From: Lacicoccus qingdaonensis
Lineage (GTDB): Bacteria > Bacillota > Bacilli > Staphylococcales > Salinicoccaceae
Direction of reading: 5' to 3'
DNA length: 44,584 bases
Assembly (NCBI RefSeq): GCF_900101075.1
Contig: NZ_FNFY01000020.1
Coordinates: 1-44,584, forward strand
The stretch's first letter is position 1; every line of letters starts with the position of its first letter. The notes beneath the pieces are model-generated. The model was not told the DNA's origin and searched no databases. It worked only from the letters and a program-made list of their open reading frames with translations. The position numbers and the translations under genes are program-made. This document shows, piece by piece, positions 6,359-14,489 of the stretch.

Positions 6359-7348
6359 ATGACAAAGAATGAATTTTTGAAGCAGCTTGAAAATGAGCTG
6401 ATACAGCTTTCAAGCACCGTAAGAAATGATATTTTAAACGAGTATCAAAATCACATCAATGAAGGTGTGGAAGAGGGCAAAAGTGAAGAAGAGGTTGTGG
6501 CAGCTTTGGGAGACCCGGCAGATATTGCAGAAGAAATCTTATCAGTCGAAAACGTTGAGGAGAACGCCAGAGAGCCGGAATATGCTGCGATGCAGTCAGA
6601 TCTTCATCAGGATATCAACCCGAAAGATATTAACAGCATCGATATCCAGGGTGATTTTTTAACGGTCGATATCAGAAGCGGGATCAAGTTTGAAATGAAT
6701 TATGAGAGCCCCGGAGAGCAGAGCGAGTTTTCGCACGGCGTCGATGGAGATAAGCTCATATTCAGACATAAGAATAAAAATGCGAAGAAAGTCCACTTCA
6801 ACATACTTGATTTTATGCGCAACAAAAACTACCGCAGTGACAAGTTGACAATCGTCTGGCCGGAAACTTTGACTGATTTAAAAATCAGGACGGAAAAAGG
6901 GGCAGTGACACTGAGCGGACTCACAGCCAAAACTTTTAATGTGGCTGCGGATCTCGGAGGGGTCACAGTTGAAAATATTGTCGGTATGAACGGAGAGTTT
7001 ACAAGTGATATGGGATCTGTAACCGTTAAAAACAGCGGTTTTGATGATGTTAAACTCGCGACGGATATGGGCAGGGTGAAAGCAGATAATATTGTTGCAA
7101 ACCATCAGTCGTATTCAACGGATATGGGAGCGATTGACATTAAAAATGCACAGCATGATTCAAATATTACGGCGCATACCGATATGGGCTCGATCAGTGT
7201 CGTCTATAACCATAAGCCGACTGTAACACAAATCATTGCGAAAACAAAAATGGGCAGTGTATCAAATCAGCTTGATAATTATATTGTTGACCATCCGGAA
7301 TATACTGCAAGATTTACGACCTCGATGGGATCTGTCAGTATTCATTAA
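6359..7348 (+). CDS. DUF1700 + DUF4097 (HAAS / beta-solenoid) protein
   Basis: A protein of 329 residues starting at ATG 6359 with an AAAGGGAG site. Residues 1-60 (MTKNEFLKQLENEL... EEVVAALGDPADIAEEIL) form the DUF1700/HAAS helical domain that typically contacts the partner PadR regulator. From about residue 90 on there is a repeating beta-solenoid (DUF4097). It has a recurring G-xV motif: GAVTLSGL, GGVTVENI, GSVTVKNS, GRVKADNI, GAIDIKNA, GSISVVYN, GSVSNQLD, GSVSIH, about 19-20 residues apart. No membrane segment is seen, unlike many LiaG-like relatives. It is likely an accessory of an envelope-stress switch with PadR; function unproven. Confidence 0.85.
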   Translation: MTKNEFLKQLENELIQLSSTVRNDILNEYQNHINEGVEEGKSEEEVVAALGDPADIAEEILSVENVEENAREPEYAAMQSDLHQDINPKDINSIDIQGDFLTVDIRSGIKFEMNYESPGEQSEFSHGVDGDKLIFRHKNKNAKKVHFNILDFMRNKNYRSDKLTIVWPETLTDLKIRTEKGAVTLSGLTAKTFNVAADLGGVTVENIVGMNGEFTSDMGSVTVKNSGFDDVKLATDMGRVKADNIVANHQSYSTDMGAIDIKNAQHDSNITAHTDMGSISVVYNHKPTVTQIIAKTKMGSVSNQLDNYIVDHPEYTARFTTSMGSVSIH

Positions 7349-7357
7349 AAATAAAAG

Positions 7358-7393
7358 GAGCAATAACTCGAGTTATGAGTTGCTGCTCTTTTT
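7358..7393 (+). terminator. terminator of the PadR operon
   Basis: GAGCA (7358-7362) pairs with TGCTC (7384-7388); inside lies the perfect palindrome ATAACTCGAGTTAT. A T run (7389-7393) follows. Confidence 0.85.
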
Positions 7394-7426
7394 GTTGCTG
7401 TGCCGCTCGAGGGGGAGTCTTCCTGG

Positions 7427-7615
7427 CGCTATATCTGTTCATTTTATAAGTAGGTTATAGCGTGGCTAATGACTATACGCTATATGTACGAATTTCATAA
7501 TCGACTTATAGCGCAGCTGCCGCTATGGCGCTATATCCAGACTTTTCACAAGCGGGTTATAGCGTAATCAGAGTCCTGACGCTATATTCAGCCTTTTCTC
7601 AGGTGACTTATAGCG
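7427..7615. repeat. array 2: four inverted-repeat units, exact 51-nt period
   Basis: Left arms CGCTATA start at 7427, 7478, 7529 and 7580. Right arms TATAGCG start at 7456, 7507, 7558 and 7609. Every step is exactly 51 nt: 7-nt arm, 22-nt loop, 7-nt arm, 15-nt spacer. All eight arms are identical, while loops and spacers vary widely; each loop keeps a short T run near its middle. The array lies between the PadR-operon terminator and the 3' end of the convergent DMT transporter gene, filling the gene-free stretch 7349-7659. Confidence 0.95.
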
Positions 7616-7659
7616 CAGAAGGTGTCTCCAGGTCTCAAAATCACCCGCACCTCACCAAC

Positions 7660-8541
7660 TCACACATTCACCGCCTGCCTCTTATTCTTTCTCGACTGCA
7701 GGACGAGTATGACGATGCCGAGAAGGAGCATGATGAGGCCGGCCCATGACAGGCTGTCTAGTGTTTCACCGACGAGAAATACGCCGAGAAGTGAAGCTGT
7801 CAAAGGTTCGGCGAGAGACAGTGTGACGGCGGTCGAAGATTTTACATGTCTTAAACCGCTTGAGAATAAAAAGTATGCCAAAGTTGTTGCGAACAGGCCG
7901 ATATGTAAAGCGACCAGAAGTCCGTTCGTTTCACCGATCCATGACATATCATTGATGAATAGGAATGGTGACAGGATCAGGGCACTCAGGCAGAATATCA
8001 TCGCCACCGAAGCGATCGGATCACGTGACTGGACAAGTCTCGAGTTCGACATCGTAAAGCTGGCGAATGAAATGCCTGCGCCGAGTCCTCGGAGGACGCC
8101 TGAGGCATCGACTGTTACTGCATTAGTGTTGAACATTAAAATAATACATCCCGTAATCGCGAGTACTGTGGACAGCCACCATACCCGGGATGGTCTGATT
8201 TTGAAAATCAGCCATTCAATCATTCCCGAGAATACAGGTGCGCTGCCTATAGAAACGACCGTACCGACAGCAATGCCCGTCAGCTCGACGGCACTGAAAA
8301 AGAATGGCTGGAAAAGTGCCATCGCAATTCCGCCGATGATCAGAGGTTTCACCGGCCAGCCTTTGAACGTCATTTTTTTGGTCAGTACGGCGATCGCCAT
8401 CAGCATAACACCGCCGATTACCAGTCTCGCGACGCCCATCGATATACTGTCTACTTCGCTTGCGAAGGCTTTTGCCGTTCCGGCAGTGCCCCAGAGCATT
8501 GCTGCAAATAAAATCATGAAAGGTGCCAGACTCTGTCTCAT
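7660..8541 (-). CDS. EamA/DMT-family drug/metabolite transporter
   Basis: A protein of 293 residues with about ten membrane helices in two EamA repeats (roughly 1-135 and 150-285), followed by a basic SRKNKRQAV tail. The first repeat starts PFMILFAAMLWGTAGTAKAF, and the second has the conserved LxxAEPLTASLLGVFLVGE. It is likely an exporter of amino acids or related metabolites in the plasma membrane (YwfM-like); the substrate cannot be deduced. The ATG at 8539-8541 is preceded by AGGAGAGAT. It is convergent with the PadR operon across array 2. Confidence 0.85.
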   Translation of the reverse strand: MRQSLAPFMILFAAMLWGTAGTAKAFASEVDSISMGVARLVIGGVMLMAIAVLTKKMTFKGWPVKPLIIGGIAMALFQPFFFSAVELTGIAVGTVVSIGSAPVFSGMIEWLIFKIRPSRVWWLSTVLAITGCIILMFNTNAVTVDASGVLRGLGAGISFASFTMSNSRLVQSRDPIASVAMIFCLSALILSPFLFINDMSWIGETNGLLVALHIGLFATTLAYFLFSSGLRHVKSSTAVTLSLAEPLTASLLGVFLVGETLDSLSWAGLIMLLLGIVILVLQSRKNKRQAVNV

Positions 8542-8642
8542 TTGATCTCTCCTAAAATAATTACATACAAACCATATATAAGATATAATATAGGTAATTT
8601 CAATGATTATAACAATAAAATGACTTGAGTGGAGTGGGTGTT

Positions 8643-9305
8643 ATGTTAGAAGTGATCGCAACAAACATACAGGATGTCATCGATGCCAACCAATACGGCG
8701 CCGACAGGATCGAACTGTGTGCCAATATGAATGAAGACGGTTTGACGCCGAGCATCGGACTGATAGAAGAGGCATCGAAACTGTCACGAATACCCATACA
8801 TGTCATGGTCAGGACCCATAACCGGGGGTTCGTCTATAACGCACTCGACCAGCAGGAAATGCTGAGCGACATCGACTTTATCAAACAGACGAATGCCGCC
8901 GGCATCGTCATAGGTATGCTGACATATGAAGGGGTTGTCGACGAGTATTTTTTAAAGAAGGTCATCAGCCGGGCTGAAGGGCTGAATATTACATTCCACC
9001 GTGCATTTGACTCGGCGCGCATCCAGTTCGAAGCGCTGCAGACTTTATTGAAGTATGAAGAAGTGCAGACGATTCTGACTTCGGGAGGAGAAGGATATGC
9101 GAGCGAAAACCTGCCGCTGTTGATCGAGATGAATAAGTTTGCCAAAGAGAAAAATAAAGTCATCATGCCTGGCGGGGGCATCAATGAAAACAACGTCAGT
9201 CAGTTTCTGGATGAATTCGAGTACATTCATGCAGGAAGCGGCGTCCGTCTGGACGGCACATTCAAAACCGGAATGTCACAGCGTCTGGTCCATTCATTTT
9301 TTTGA
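8643..9305 (+). CDS. cutC: CutC-family protein
   Basis: A TIM-barrel protein of 220 residues starting at ATG 8643 after GGAGTGGGTG. Motifs match CutC: MLEVIATNIQDVIDANQYGADRIELCANMNEDGLTPS, then HVMVRTHNRGF, ITFHRAFD, ILTSGG and IMPGGGINENNV. Bacterial CutC was named for copper tolerance, but its biochemical role remains doubtful. It forms a probable operon with the next dioxygenase gene (20 nt apart). Confidence 0.9.
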   Translation: MLEVIATNIQDVIDANQYGADRIELCANMNEDGLTPSIGLIEEASKLSRIPIHVMVRTHNRGFVYNALDQQEMLSDIDFIKQTNAAGIVIGMLTYEGVVDEYFLKKVISRAEGLNITFHRAFDSARIQFEALQTLLKYEEVQTILTSGGEGYASENLPLLIEMNKFAKEKNKVIMPGGGINENNVSQFLDEFEYIHAGSGVRLDGTFKTGMSQRLVHSFF

Positions 9306-9325
9306 CTCGGAAAGGGTGGGGCTCA

Positions 9326-10273
9326 ATGATTAAAAGACATCATCATATTTCCATGTATACAAAAGATCTGAAAAAGAATAATCATTTTTACACTGAGGTA
9401 CTGGGGCTGAGACGGGTCAAAGTGTCCGTCAACCAGAATGACCACTCGATGTACCACGTGTTTTACGGGGACACGCTCGGCACAGCCGGAAACGATATTA
9501 CCTATTTTGATATGCCTTATGTCGCAGACCGGAAGCCCGGCACGAATGCCCATCATGCACTCGGCCTGCTTGTAAAAGATGAAACGGTTTTTGACTACTG
9601 GCAGGAGCGTCTGAAAAAATTCGGCTTTGAAAGTGAGAAAAAAGAATATTACGGACGCAGTGTCCTCGAGTTTCGGGATGCGGATACTTTAAAGCTGATA
9701 CTGTTCAGTGCAGAAGGCGAGACGCTCCCGCCGGAATGGGAACCGTGGACGAATAATGATATTGATGAGGAATATCTGATCCTCGGCATGGGCCCGGTTC
9801 AGATAAATGTGCGCGACAAAGACAAGATGGTCGATATGCTCACCGGGATTTTCAAGTATGACATCATCGAAGATACAAGAGAGCATGCAATTCTCCGTGC
9901 ACATAAAAACCGGTTGACCGGTGAAATCATCATCTGTGAAAGAGAAGGAAGAATCGAGGTCCAGGGTCGCGGCACCATCCATCATCTGGCGGTTCAGACG
10001 GACGGTGCTGATCTGCATGGAGTGGATGAAATGTTGAAGGCACGCGGATACCGTACAACCGGTGTCATCGACCGCTATTATTTTGAGAGCCTTTATTTCC
10101 GCGAGGATAACGGTGTGATGTTTGAAATCGTCGGCCCGGACGCAAGAGGCTTTACTGCAGACACTGACGAGAGTGAGCTCGGTAAAAAACTTGATCTGCC
10201 GCCGGCACTGGAAGAGAAACGGGATGAAATCGAGAGCGGTCTGACACCTATCAGTGACTGGACAGATCAGTAA
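9326..10273 (+). CDS. second VOC-type ring-cleaving dioxygenase
   Basis: A paralogue of MhqE (315 residues) with two vicinal-oxygen-chelate domains. It has RHHHISMYTKDL at the N-terminus, GTIHHLAVQTD in the second half and VMFEIVGPDARGF near the C-terminus as the His/His/Glu metal set. VNQND.S.YH.FYGD.LGTAGND.TYFD parallels the same block of MhqE. It starts at ATG 9326 after AAAGGGTGGGG, downstream of cutC. No MhqR palindrome is seen upstream, so it is probably not in the MhqR regulon. Confidence 0.85.
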   Translation: MIKRHHHISMYTKDLKKNNHFYTEVLGLRRVKVSVNQNDHSMYHVFYGDTLGTAGNDITYFDMPYVADRKPGTNAHHALGLLVKDETVFDYWQERLKKFGFESEKKEYYGRSVLEFRDADTLKLILFSAEGETLPPEWEPWTNNDIDEEYLILGMGPVQINVRDKDKMVDMLTGIFKYDIIEDTREHAILRAHKNRLTGEIIICEREGRIEVQGRGTIHHLAVQTDGADLHGVDEMLKARGYRTTGVIDRYYFESLYFREDNGVMFEIVGPDARGFTADTDESELGKKLDLPPALEEKRDEIESGLTPISDWTDQ

Positions 10274-10326
10274 TATTTTAGCACGAAGATATGACAACGA
10301 TTGTCTGATATTTTGGAGGTTATAAA

Positions 10327-11730
10327 TTGAACGAACAAAAAAGTGTTAAATTAACGACGACGATTCACAGTCTGGATAAAAAAGGTTCCGGCATGGCTCT
10401 GGAATACAGGGATCATGGCGGCCATAAGCCGCGCAAGCTGAAGCTTAATATTCCTCAGACGCTGATCGGCGAAGAAGTGGAAGTCGATGTGCCGAATGCG
10501 GACGGCAGAAGGCGTGCGACGGTCATGCCGGGTAAAATACTCACACCGCACAAAGAACGGGTGACGCCGCCGTGTCCGCACTTTGAAATGTGCGGTGGCT
10601 GTGTATGGCAGCACTGGCAGTATGAAGGCCAGCTCAATTACAAGACGGACCTTGTCAAATCATTTTTAAAGAAGCATGATTTCGATACTTCGATGGTCAA
10701 AGATACAATCGGAATGGAGCACCCGTTCGAATTCAGGAATAAGATGGAGTTCACATTTTCAAAAGAAGGGCATCTCGGCCTTCATGAACTCGGTAACTTC
10801 AGAAATATCATCGACCTGGATACATGTCTGATTTCAAGCAGGGATATGGTGAACGTCATGAAAATCGTCTCCGGGTGGGCGAAAGATTTTGATCTGCCGG
10901 GTTACGATAAGGATAATCACACCGGGCTGCTGCGCCATCTGATGGTCAGACAGTCACAGATTACAGGCGAGCTTATGGCAGCATTGTTTGCAACAGAGGC
11001 ACCAGACGGTGACCTCACAGAAGCGGTCAACGCACTGGTTCTAAGGCTGACGTCCGAGATTGATTCTTTGGAAAGTCTGATGTGGATGGAGAACAAAGAA
11101 ATCGCAGATGTCGCCCAGGCAGAGGACGAGGATATCCATCTTCTTCACGGCAGGGAGTATATCCATGAAGAGATGAGCGGTTACAGCTACCGTGTCTGGT
11201 ACAACACATTCTTCCAGACGAACCCGACCCAGGCGCAGAAACTTGTGGAACTCGCCACTGAAATGGCAGACGTCAAAGAGCATGAAACGATGATCGACCT
11301 ATTCTGCGGTGTCGGAACTTTTTCACTGCCGTTTGCCGGCAGGGTGAAATCTTTGGCAGGCATCGAAATCGTTGAATCGTCGATTGAATCGGCCAAAAGG
11401 AATGCCGGGGACAATGATATTCACAATACGTACTTCCTCGCGAAAGATGCAAGGCGCGGCATGTCCGAGATTCTCAAGACGTGGGGCATACCGGATCTGC
11501 TGCTGCTCGACCCGCCGCGTTCAGGAGCCGGCGGCAAAGTGATGCGCCGCATCGGCAGACTCGGAACGAACAGAGTCGTCTATGTTTCATGCAACCCGGA
11601 ATCATTTGCTGATGACATTACATGGCTGAGAGAATTCGGCTATACACTCAGACAGGTTCAGCCTGTTGACCTGTTCCCGCACAGTGCTCACGTTGAAATC
11701 GTATCGGTTTTGGAACTGGAAAAAGAATAA
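10327..11730 (+). CDS. rlmD: 23S rRNA (uracil-5-)-methyltransferase, RlmD/RlmCD family
   Basis: A TrmA/RumA-family enzyme of 467 residues, read from a TTG start after a strong TTTGGAGG site. A TRAM-like RNA-binding domain (about 8-60) precedes the iron-sulfur motif C83-x5-C89-GG-C92 (CGGCVWQHW). The SAM-binding DLFCGVGTFSLPFAG, the DPPRSG loop and the catalytic Cys422 in VSCNPE all match. In B. subtilis the YefA member makes m5U747 and m5U1939; whether this one does both is not visible. A free-standing gene with its own terminator. Confidence 0.9.
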   Translation: MNEQKSVKLTTTIHSLDKKGSGMALEYRDHGGHKPRKLKLNIPQTLIGEEVEVDVPNADGRRRATVMPGKILTPHKERVTPPCPHFEMCGGCVWQHWQYEGQLNYKTDLVKSFLKKHDFDTSMVKDTIGMEHPFEFRNKMEFTFSKEGHLGLHELGNFRNIIDLDTCLISSRDMVNVMKIVSGWAKDFDLPGYDKDNHTGLLRHLMVRQSQITGELMAALFATEAPDGDLTEAVNALVLRLTSEIDSLESLMWMENKEIADVAQAEDEDIHLLHGREYIHEEMSGYSYRVWYNTFFQTNPTQAQKLVELATEMADVKEHETMIDLFCGVGTFSLPFAGRVKSLAGIEIVESSIESAKRNAGDNDIHNTYFLAKDARRGMSEILKTWGIPDLLLLDPPRSGAGGKVMRRIGRLGTNRVVYVSCNPESFADDITWLREFGYTLRQVQPVDLFPHSAHVEIVSVLELEKE

Positions 11731-11741
11731 TGTTTGATTAG

Positions 11742-11785
11742 GAGTTGCAGAAAGGTGAAAGTTGCCGCTGCAGCTCTTAATTTTT
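11742..11785 (+). terminator. terminator of the methyltransferase gene
   Basis: GAGTTGCAG (11742-11750) pairs with CTGCAGCTC (11768-11776) with one G-T wobble-type mismatch; TTAATTTTT follows. Confidence 0.7.
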
Positions 11786-11858
11786 GATAATTATGCGTTT
11801 TAATCTTTATAGATTCTTTACAAATGTATATAATGGAAATAAGAAAAGAGGGTGTAGA

Positions 11859-12383
11859 ATGGAGCAATTTACATACAAGATTCAAATCAAGAATAAAAAA
11901 CAAGAAGTTGTGATTATCGGTGATGATGACAAAGTTTACGGATCCATTCAGCGCAGTGTGCTGAGAAACTGCGACAAAAGAAGCACTTATCAATTCATCG
12001 GCAATTCCGGCGATAAGGTGGTCGTCGGTATGAAGAAGAGGCGTTTCCGCGATCTGAACGTCGCAAGCTATATCGTGCAGTCGGATAATTATGAATTCAA
12101 ATTGAAAGAACGGCCGGGGAGCAACCTCCTGTACTTCAAAGTGGATGGTAAATTTGATAATAAATATATCACACTTGCCGAAGACTGGAACGGCAACCTG
12201 GAAGTCTATTACCATGCGAGCCATGTGATGACGGTCATTGAAGATCCGGTGAGCGGGGAAACGGCAATCGTTCTCGGAGAAAAATTTGAAGTGAATTCCC
12301 TCAGCTTCATAATCGGTCTTCTGATGTTCTTTATGTATAAAACATATAAGCGGGAAGACTGGTACATCGAGCGGGCATTATAG
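11859..12383 (+). CDS. tubby/LURP-like hypothetical protein
   Basis: A protein of 174 residues starting at ATG 11859 after AAGAGGGTG. It is rich in beta strands with alternating hydrophobic and charged residues (YKIQIKNKKQEVVIIGDDDKVYG; NYEFKLKERPGSN). A C-terminal hydrophobic helix (about 149-162, LSFIIGLLMFFMY) and a KREDW tail follow. This resembles the tubby C-terminal/LURP-one-related proteins of Bacilli, but I make that link only from overall pattern. Possibly membrane-tethered. No operon partner. Confidence 0.55.
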   Translation: MEQFTYKIQIKNKKQEVVIIGDDDKVYGSIQRSVLRNCDKRSTYQFIGNSGDKVVVGMKKRRFRDLNVASYIVQSDNYEFKLKERPGSNLLYFKVDGKFDNKYITLAEDWNGNLEVYYHASHVMTVIEDPVSGETAIVLGEKFEVNSLSFIIGLLMFFMYKTYKREDWYIERAL

Positions 12384-12410
12384 CGAAATTGTGTCACTTG
12401 TAAAAATGTT

Positions 12411-12439
12411 TTGAAAACTCAAGGGAAAACATGTAAAAT
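12411..12439 (+). promoter_or_regulatory. promoter of the small membrane gene
   Basis: -35 TTGAAA (12411-12416) and -10 TAAAAT (12434-12439) lie 17 nt apart, 31 nt before the ATG at 12470. Confidence 0.6.
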
Positions 12440-12469
12440 CAAACTATTGAGACGTTAAGGGGGAATCGT

Positions 12470-12697
12470 ATGCTAAGGTTGTTATGTATTGCGATACCGG
12501 TAGCAATTTTAGTGTTCCATTTAATATTTGATGACGCGCTCTTATGGTTGATTTCATTATTATTTGGACTGCTGGGTTTTCTATTCAGTTTTATCAATCT
12601 GAAATTCAGAGTAAACCCGCTTGCATGGGGGCTTTTTGCATTGAATATCGGAATGTTCATATTTACGGTAGTTTATACCGTACTGCACTTTTCATAA
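12470..12697 (+). CDS. small membrane protein, unknown
   Basis: A protein of 75 residues with an ATG after TAAGGGGGAAT. It is almost entirely hydrophobic, with three predicted helices (about 1-18, 22-42 and 50-72) and short polar turns. I do not recognise a family. A promoter and a terminator bracket it, so it is likely a real single-gene unit. Confidence 0.65.
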   Translation: MLRLLCIAIPVAILVFHLIFDDALLWLISLLFGLLGFLFSFINLKFRVNPLAWGLFALNIGMFIFTVVYTVLHFS

Positions 12698-12701
12698 GTG
12701 C

Positions 12702-12745
12702 GCACAAAGGGGACAGGGCTTGTGAATCAGCCCTTTTTATTGTGC
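12702..12745. terminator. bidirectional terminator
   Basis: The inner stem AGGGCT (12715-12720) / AGCCCT (12729-12734) is followed by TTTT. The outer pairing is GCACAA (12702-12707) / TTGTGC (12740-12745). It serves the small membrane gene and the convergent oxidase. Confidence 0.8.
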
Positions 12746-12746
12746 T

Positions 12747-13796
12747 TTAATTATTTTCCGGTTCTACATAGCTGTAGTCACTCAGATCAAGGTCGGTTTC
12801 TTCACCGCTTAAAAATCTGGCGACTTCATGTCCGATGAAAGGTCCGGCAGTCAGACCCGTTGCACCGGCACCGTTGATGACGAATGTATTCTCATCCACA
12901 TGGCCGATGAACGGCAGAAAGTCCCTTGTATAAGGCTTGAAACCGACCATCATCCTGATGTCTGTAAGTTTGGAGTCCGGGAAATACCTTTCTGCAAGCC
13001 CCCGCAGATATTGATAGTTTTCTTCCGACGGTGAATCATCATATGACTCGGTCTTTTGATGCGTCGTACCGATCGCAAATTCATTATCTCCCATCTCGAC
13101 AATATAGATGGGGCCGAGAGCCATGACGACAGGTGTTTTTACGACTTCAGCCTCCTCCACTTTGAAATGCAGTACTTCAGAGCGCTGATGTGTGATTACC
13201 GGTTTGAAACCCTGTTCAGATCCCCATGCGCCTGTAGCATATATCGTCATACCTTCCGTTGTTTCCGGCGGATTTTTATCGATCCATGTGCCGCCGGCTT
13301 TTATAAATGCCTTTTTCAATGAATCTCTCAGCAGGGCACCCTTGACCTGGGCACCGCCTTCGACATAGACACCGGAGTACTTATCACTAAGGTGAGGATG
13401 ATAATCCTTCACTTCCTCCCGGGACAACATTTTTACTTCGCCCATTTCAGGGGCATCGGTTTTCTTTTTACTGATTCTGTTGAAGGCGAGCTCCAGTACG
13501 TCATCATCTTTGAATAAAGAGATCGATCCGCGTCTTGTATAGCCGGTTTCCGAATCCGTTTCTTCTTCCAGCTGTCCGATGAATCCCGGGTAGTATCGTG
13601 CAGCTTTTGTTACAAGACGGTACCACTTCTTATTTCTTCTCTGTGATACCCATGGGTTGATGATTCCGGCAGATGCTCCGGTTGCATTTCCTCTGTCATT
13701 CCGGTCATAAACTGTGACTTCATGACCTTGTTTAATGAGGTGGTAGGCCGTAGATGCACCGATGATGCCTCCGCCGATTACTGTGAATTGTGACAT
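12747..13796 (-). CDS. FAD-dependent amino-acid oxidase (DAO family)
   Basis: A flavoprotein of 349 residues. The N-terminal dinucleotide motif is FTVIGGGIIGASTAYHLIKQGHEVTVYD (GxGxxG plus terminal acid). GASAGIINPW matches the DAO family FAD-ring contact. The C-terminal INGAGATGLTAGPFIGHEVA is the second FAD-binding block of DAO proteins. It most resembles glycine oxidase/D-amino-acid dehydrogenase-like members; the substrate is unknown. The ATG (13794-13796) follows a GGAGGGAT site. Single-gene unit. Confidence 0.85.
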   Translation of the reverse strand: MSQFTVIGGGIIGASTAYHLIKQGHEVTVYDRNDRGNATGASAGIINPWVSQRRNKKWYRLVTKAARYYPGFIGQLEEETDSETGYTRRGSISLFKDDDVLELAFNRISKKKTDAPEMGEVKMLSREEVKDYHPHLSDKYSGVYVEGGAQVKGALLRDSLKKAFIKAGGTWIDKNPPETTEGMTIYATGAWGSEQGFKPVITHQRSEVLHFKVEEAEVVKTPVVMALGPIYIVEMGDNEFAIGTTHQKTESYDDSPSEENYQYLRGLAERYFPDSKLTDIRMMVGFKPYTRDFLPFIGHVDENTFVINGAGATGLTAGPFIGHEVARFLSGEETDLDLSDYSYVEPENN

Positions 13797-13870
13797 TCTA
13801 TCCCTCCGTACGTTAATATATATAAAATTATGATAAACTGTTTATTGATCAATGATGGGGAGTTTTACTC

Positions 13871-14434
13871 ATGGAAAAATACGTTTTGAATATATTCAAA
13901 GATCAGCAAGCTTTAAAGACTTTGAACAAATGGTCCATTCTCATTACTATGGGCGCCTTTATAGTATTTTACTTATTTGAAGTCTTTTTCACAAATACTA
14001 CAGGTCCGGCCCTTTTGGGATGGTCTTTGACGGAAATACTATTGTCCGTCCTTTTCATCATCATCTTACTGTTTTTGATCATAACAGTACATGAAGCGAT
14101 CCACGGTTTATTTTTTAAAATCTTCAAACCGGATGGCAACGTCAAATTCGGTTATAGTAAAGGTATGTTCTATGCGACCTCTCCCGGTGAATTTTTCGAC
14201 CGCAGGCAGTTCAAAATCATCATTATCATGCCGTTCATCATTATCACTTCACTGATGCTCGTCATGTGGTTCATAGTACCACACTCTTCGATCAAATACT
14301 TTCTGGCGCTCCATACAGGCGCATGTGCCGGTGATTTTTATTATTTATACCTGCTGAATAAACACCCGAACATGAAGTATGTCGAAGATACGGATGTCGG
14401 TATGACGATGTATGAAAGCCTGCCTGAAAATTAG
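13871..14434 (+). CDS. DUF3267 putative membrane metalloprotease
   Basis: A protein of 187 residues with four membrane helices (about 22-42, 52-75, 114-136 and 145-160). The second ends in TVHEAIHGLFFK, an HExxH zinc-protease motif within the membrane edge, the DUF3267 hallmark. The DFYYLYLL segment near residue 158 may provide the third ligand (Asp). The substrate and role are unknown in all relatives I can name. Its stop codon overlaps the LexA box of dinB. Confidence 0.8.
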   Translation: MEKYVLNIFKDQQALKTLNKWSILITMGAFIVFYLFEVFFTNTTGPALLGWSLTEILLSVLFIIILLFLIITVHEAIHGLFFKIFKPDGNVKFGYSKGMFYATSPGEFFDRRQFKIIIIMPFIIITSLMLVMWFIVPHSSIKYFLALHTGACAGDFYYLYLLNKHPNMKYVEDTDVGMTMYESLPEN

Positions 14435-14460
14435 AACGTTTGTTCGTATCATGGTATAAT
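14433..14460 (+). promoter_or_regulatory. LexA (SOS) box and dinB promoter
   Basis: Positions 14433-14446 read AGAACGTTTGTTCG; the other strand reads CGAACAAACGTTCT, which fits the Gram-positive LexA consensus CGAAC-RNRY-GTTYG except for the last base. It lies just upstream of a -10 TATAAT (14455-14460), covering the -35/spacer zone, and overlaps the stop of the previous gene. SOS control of dinB is inferred. Confidence 0.85.
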
Positions 14461-14489
14461 GGACTTAATGATAAGTTTTAGGTGATACT

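Noticed and set aside
7427-8545. Plus-strand frame over 7622-8545 (307 codons)
   Set aside because: It lies opposite the clearly recognisable DMT transporter, has no ribosome site, and its sequence does not resemble any protein family I know.
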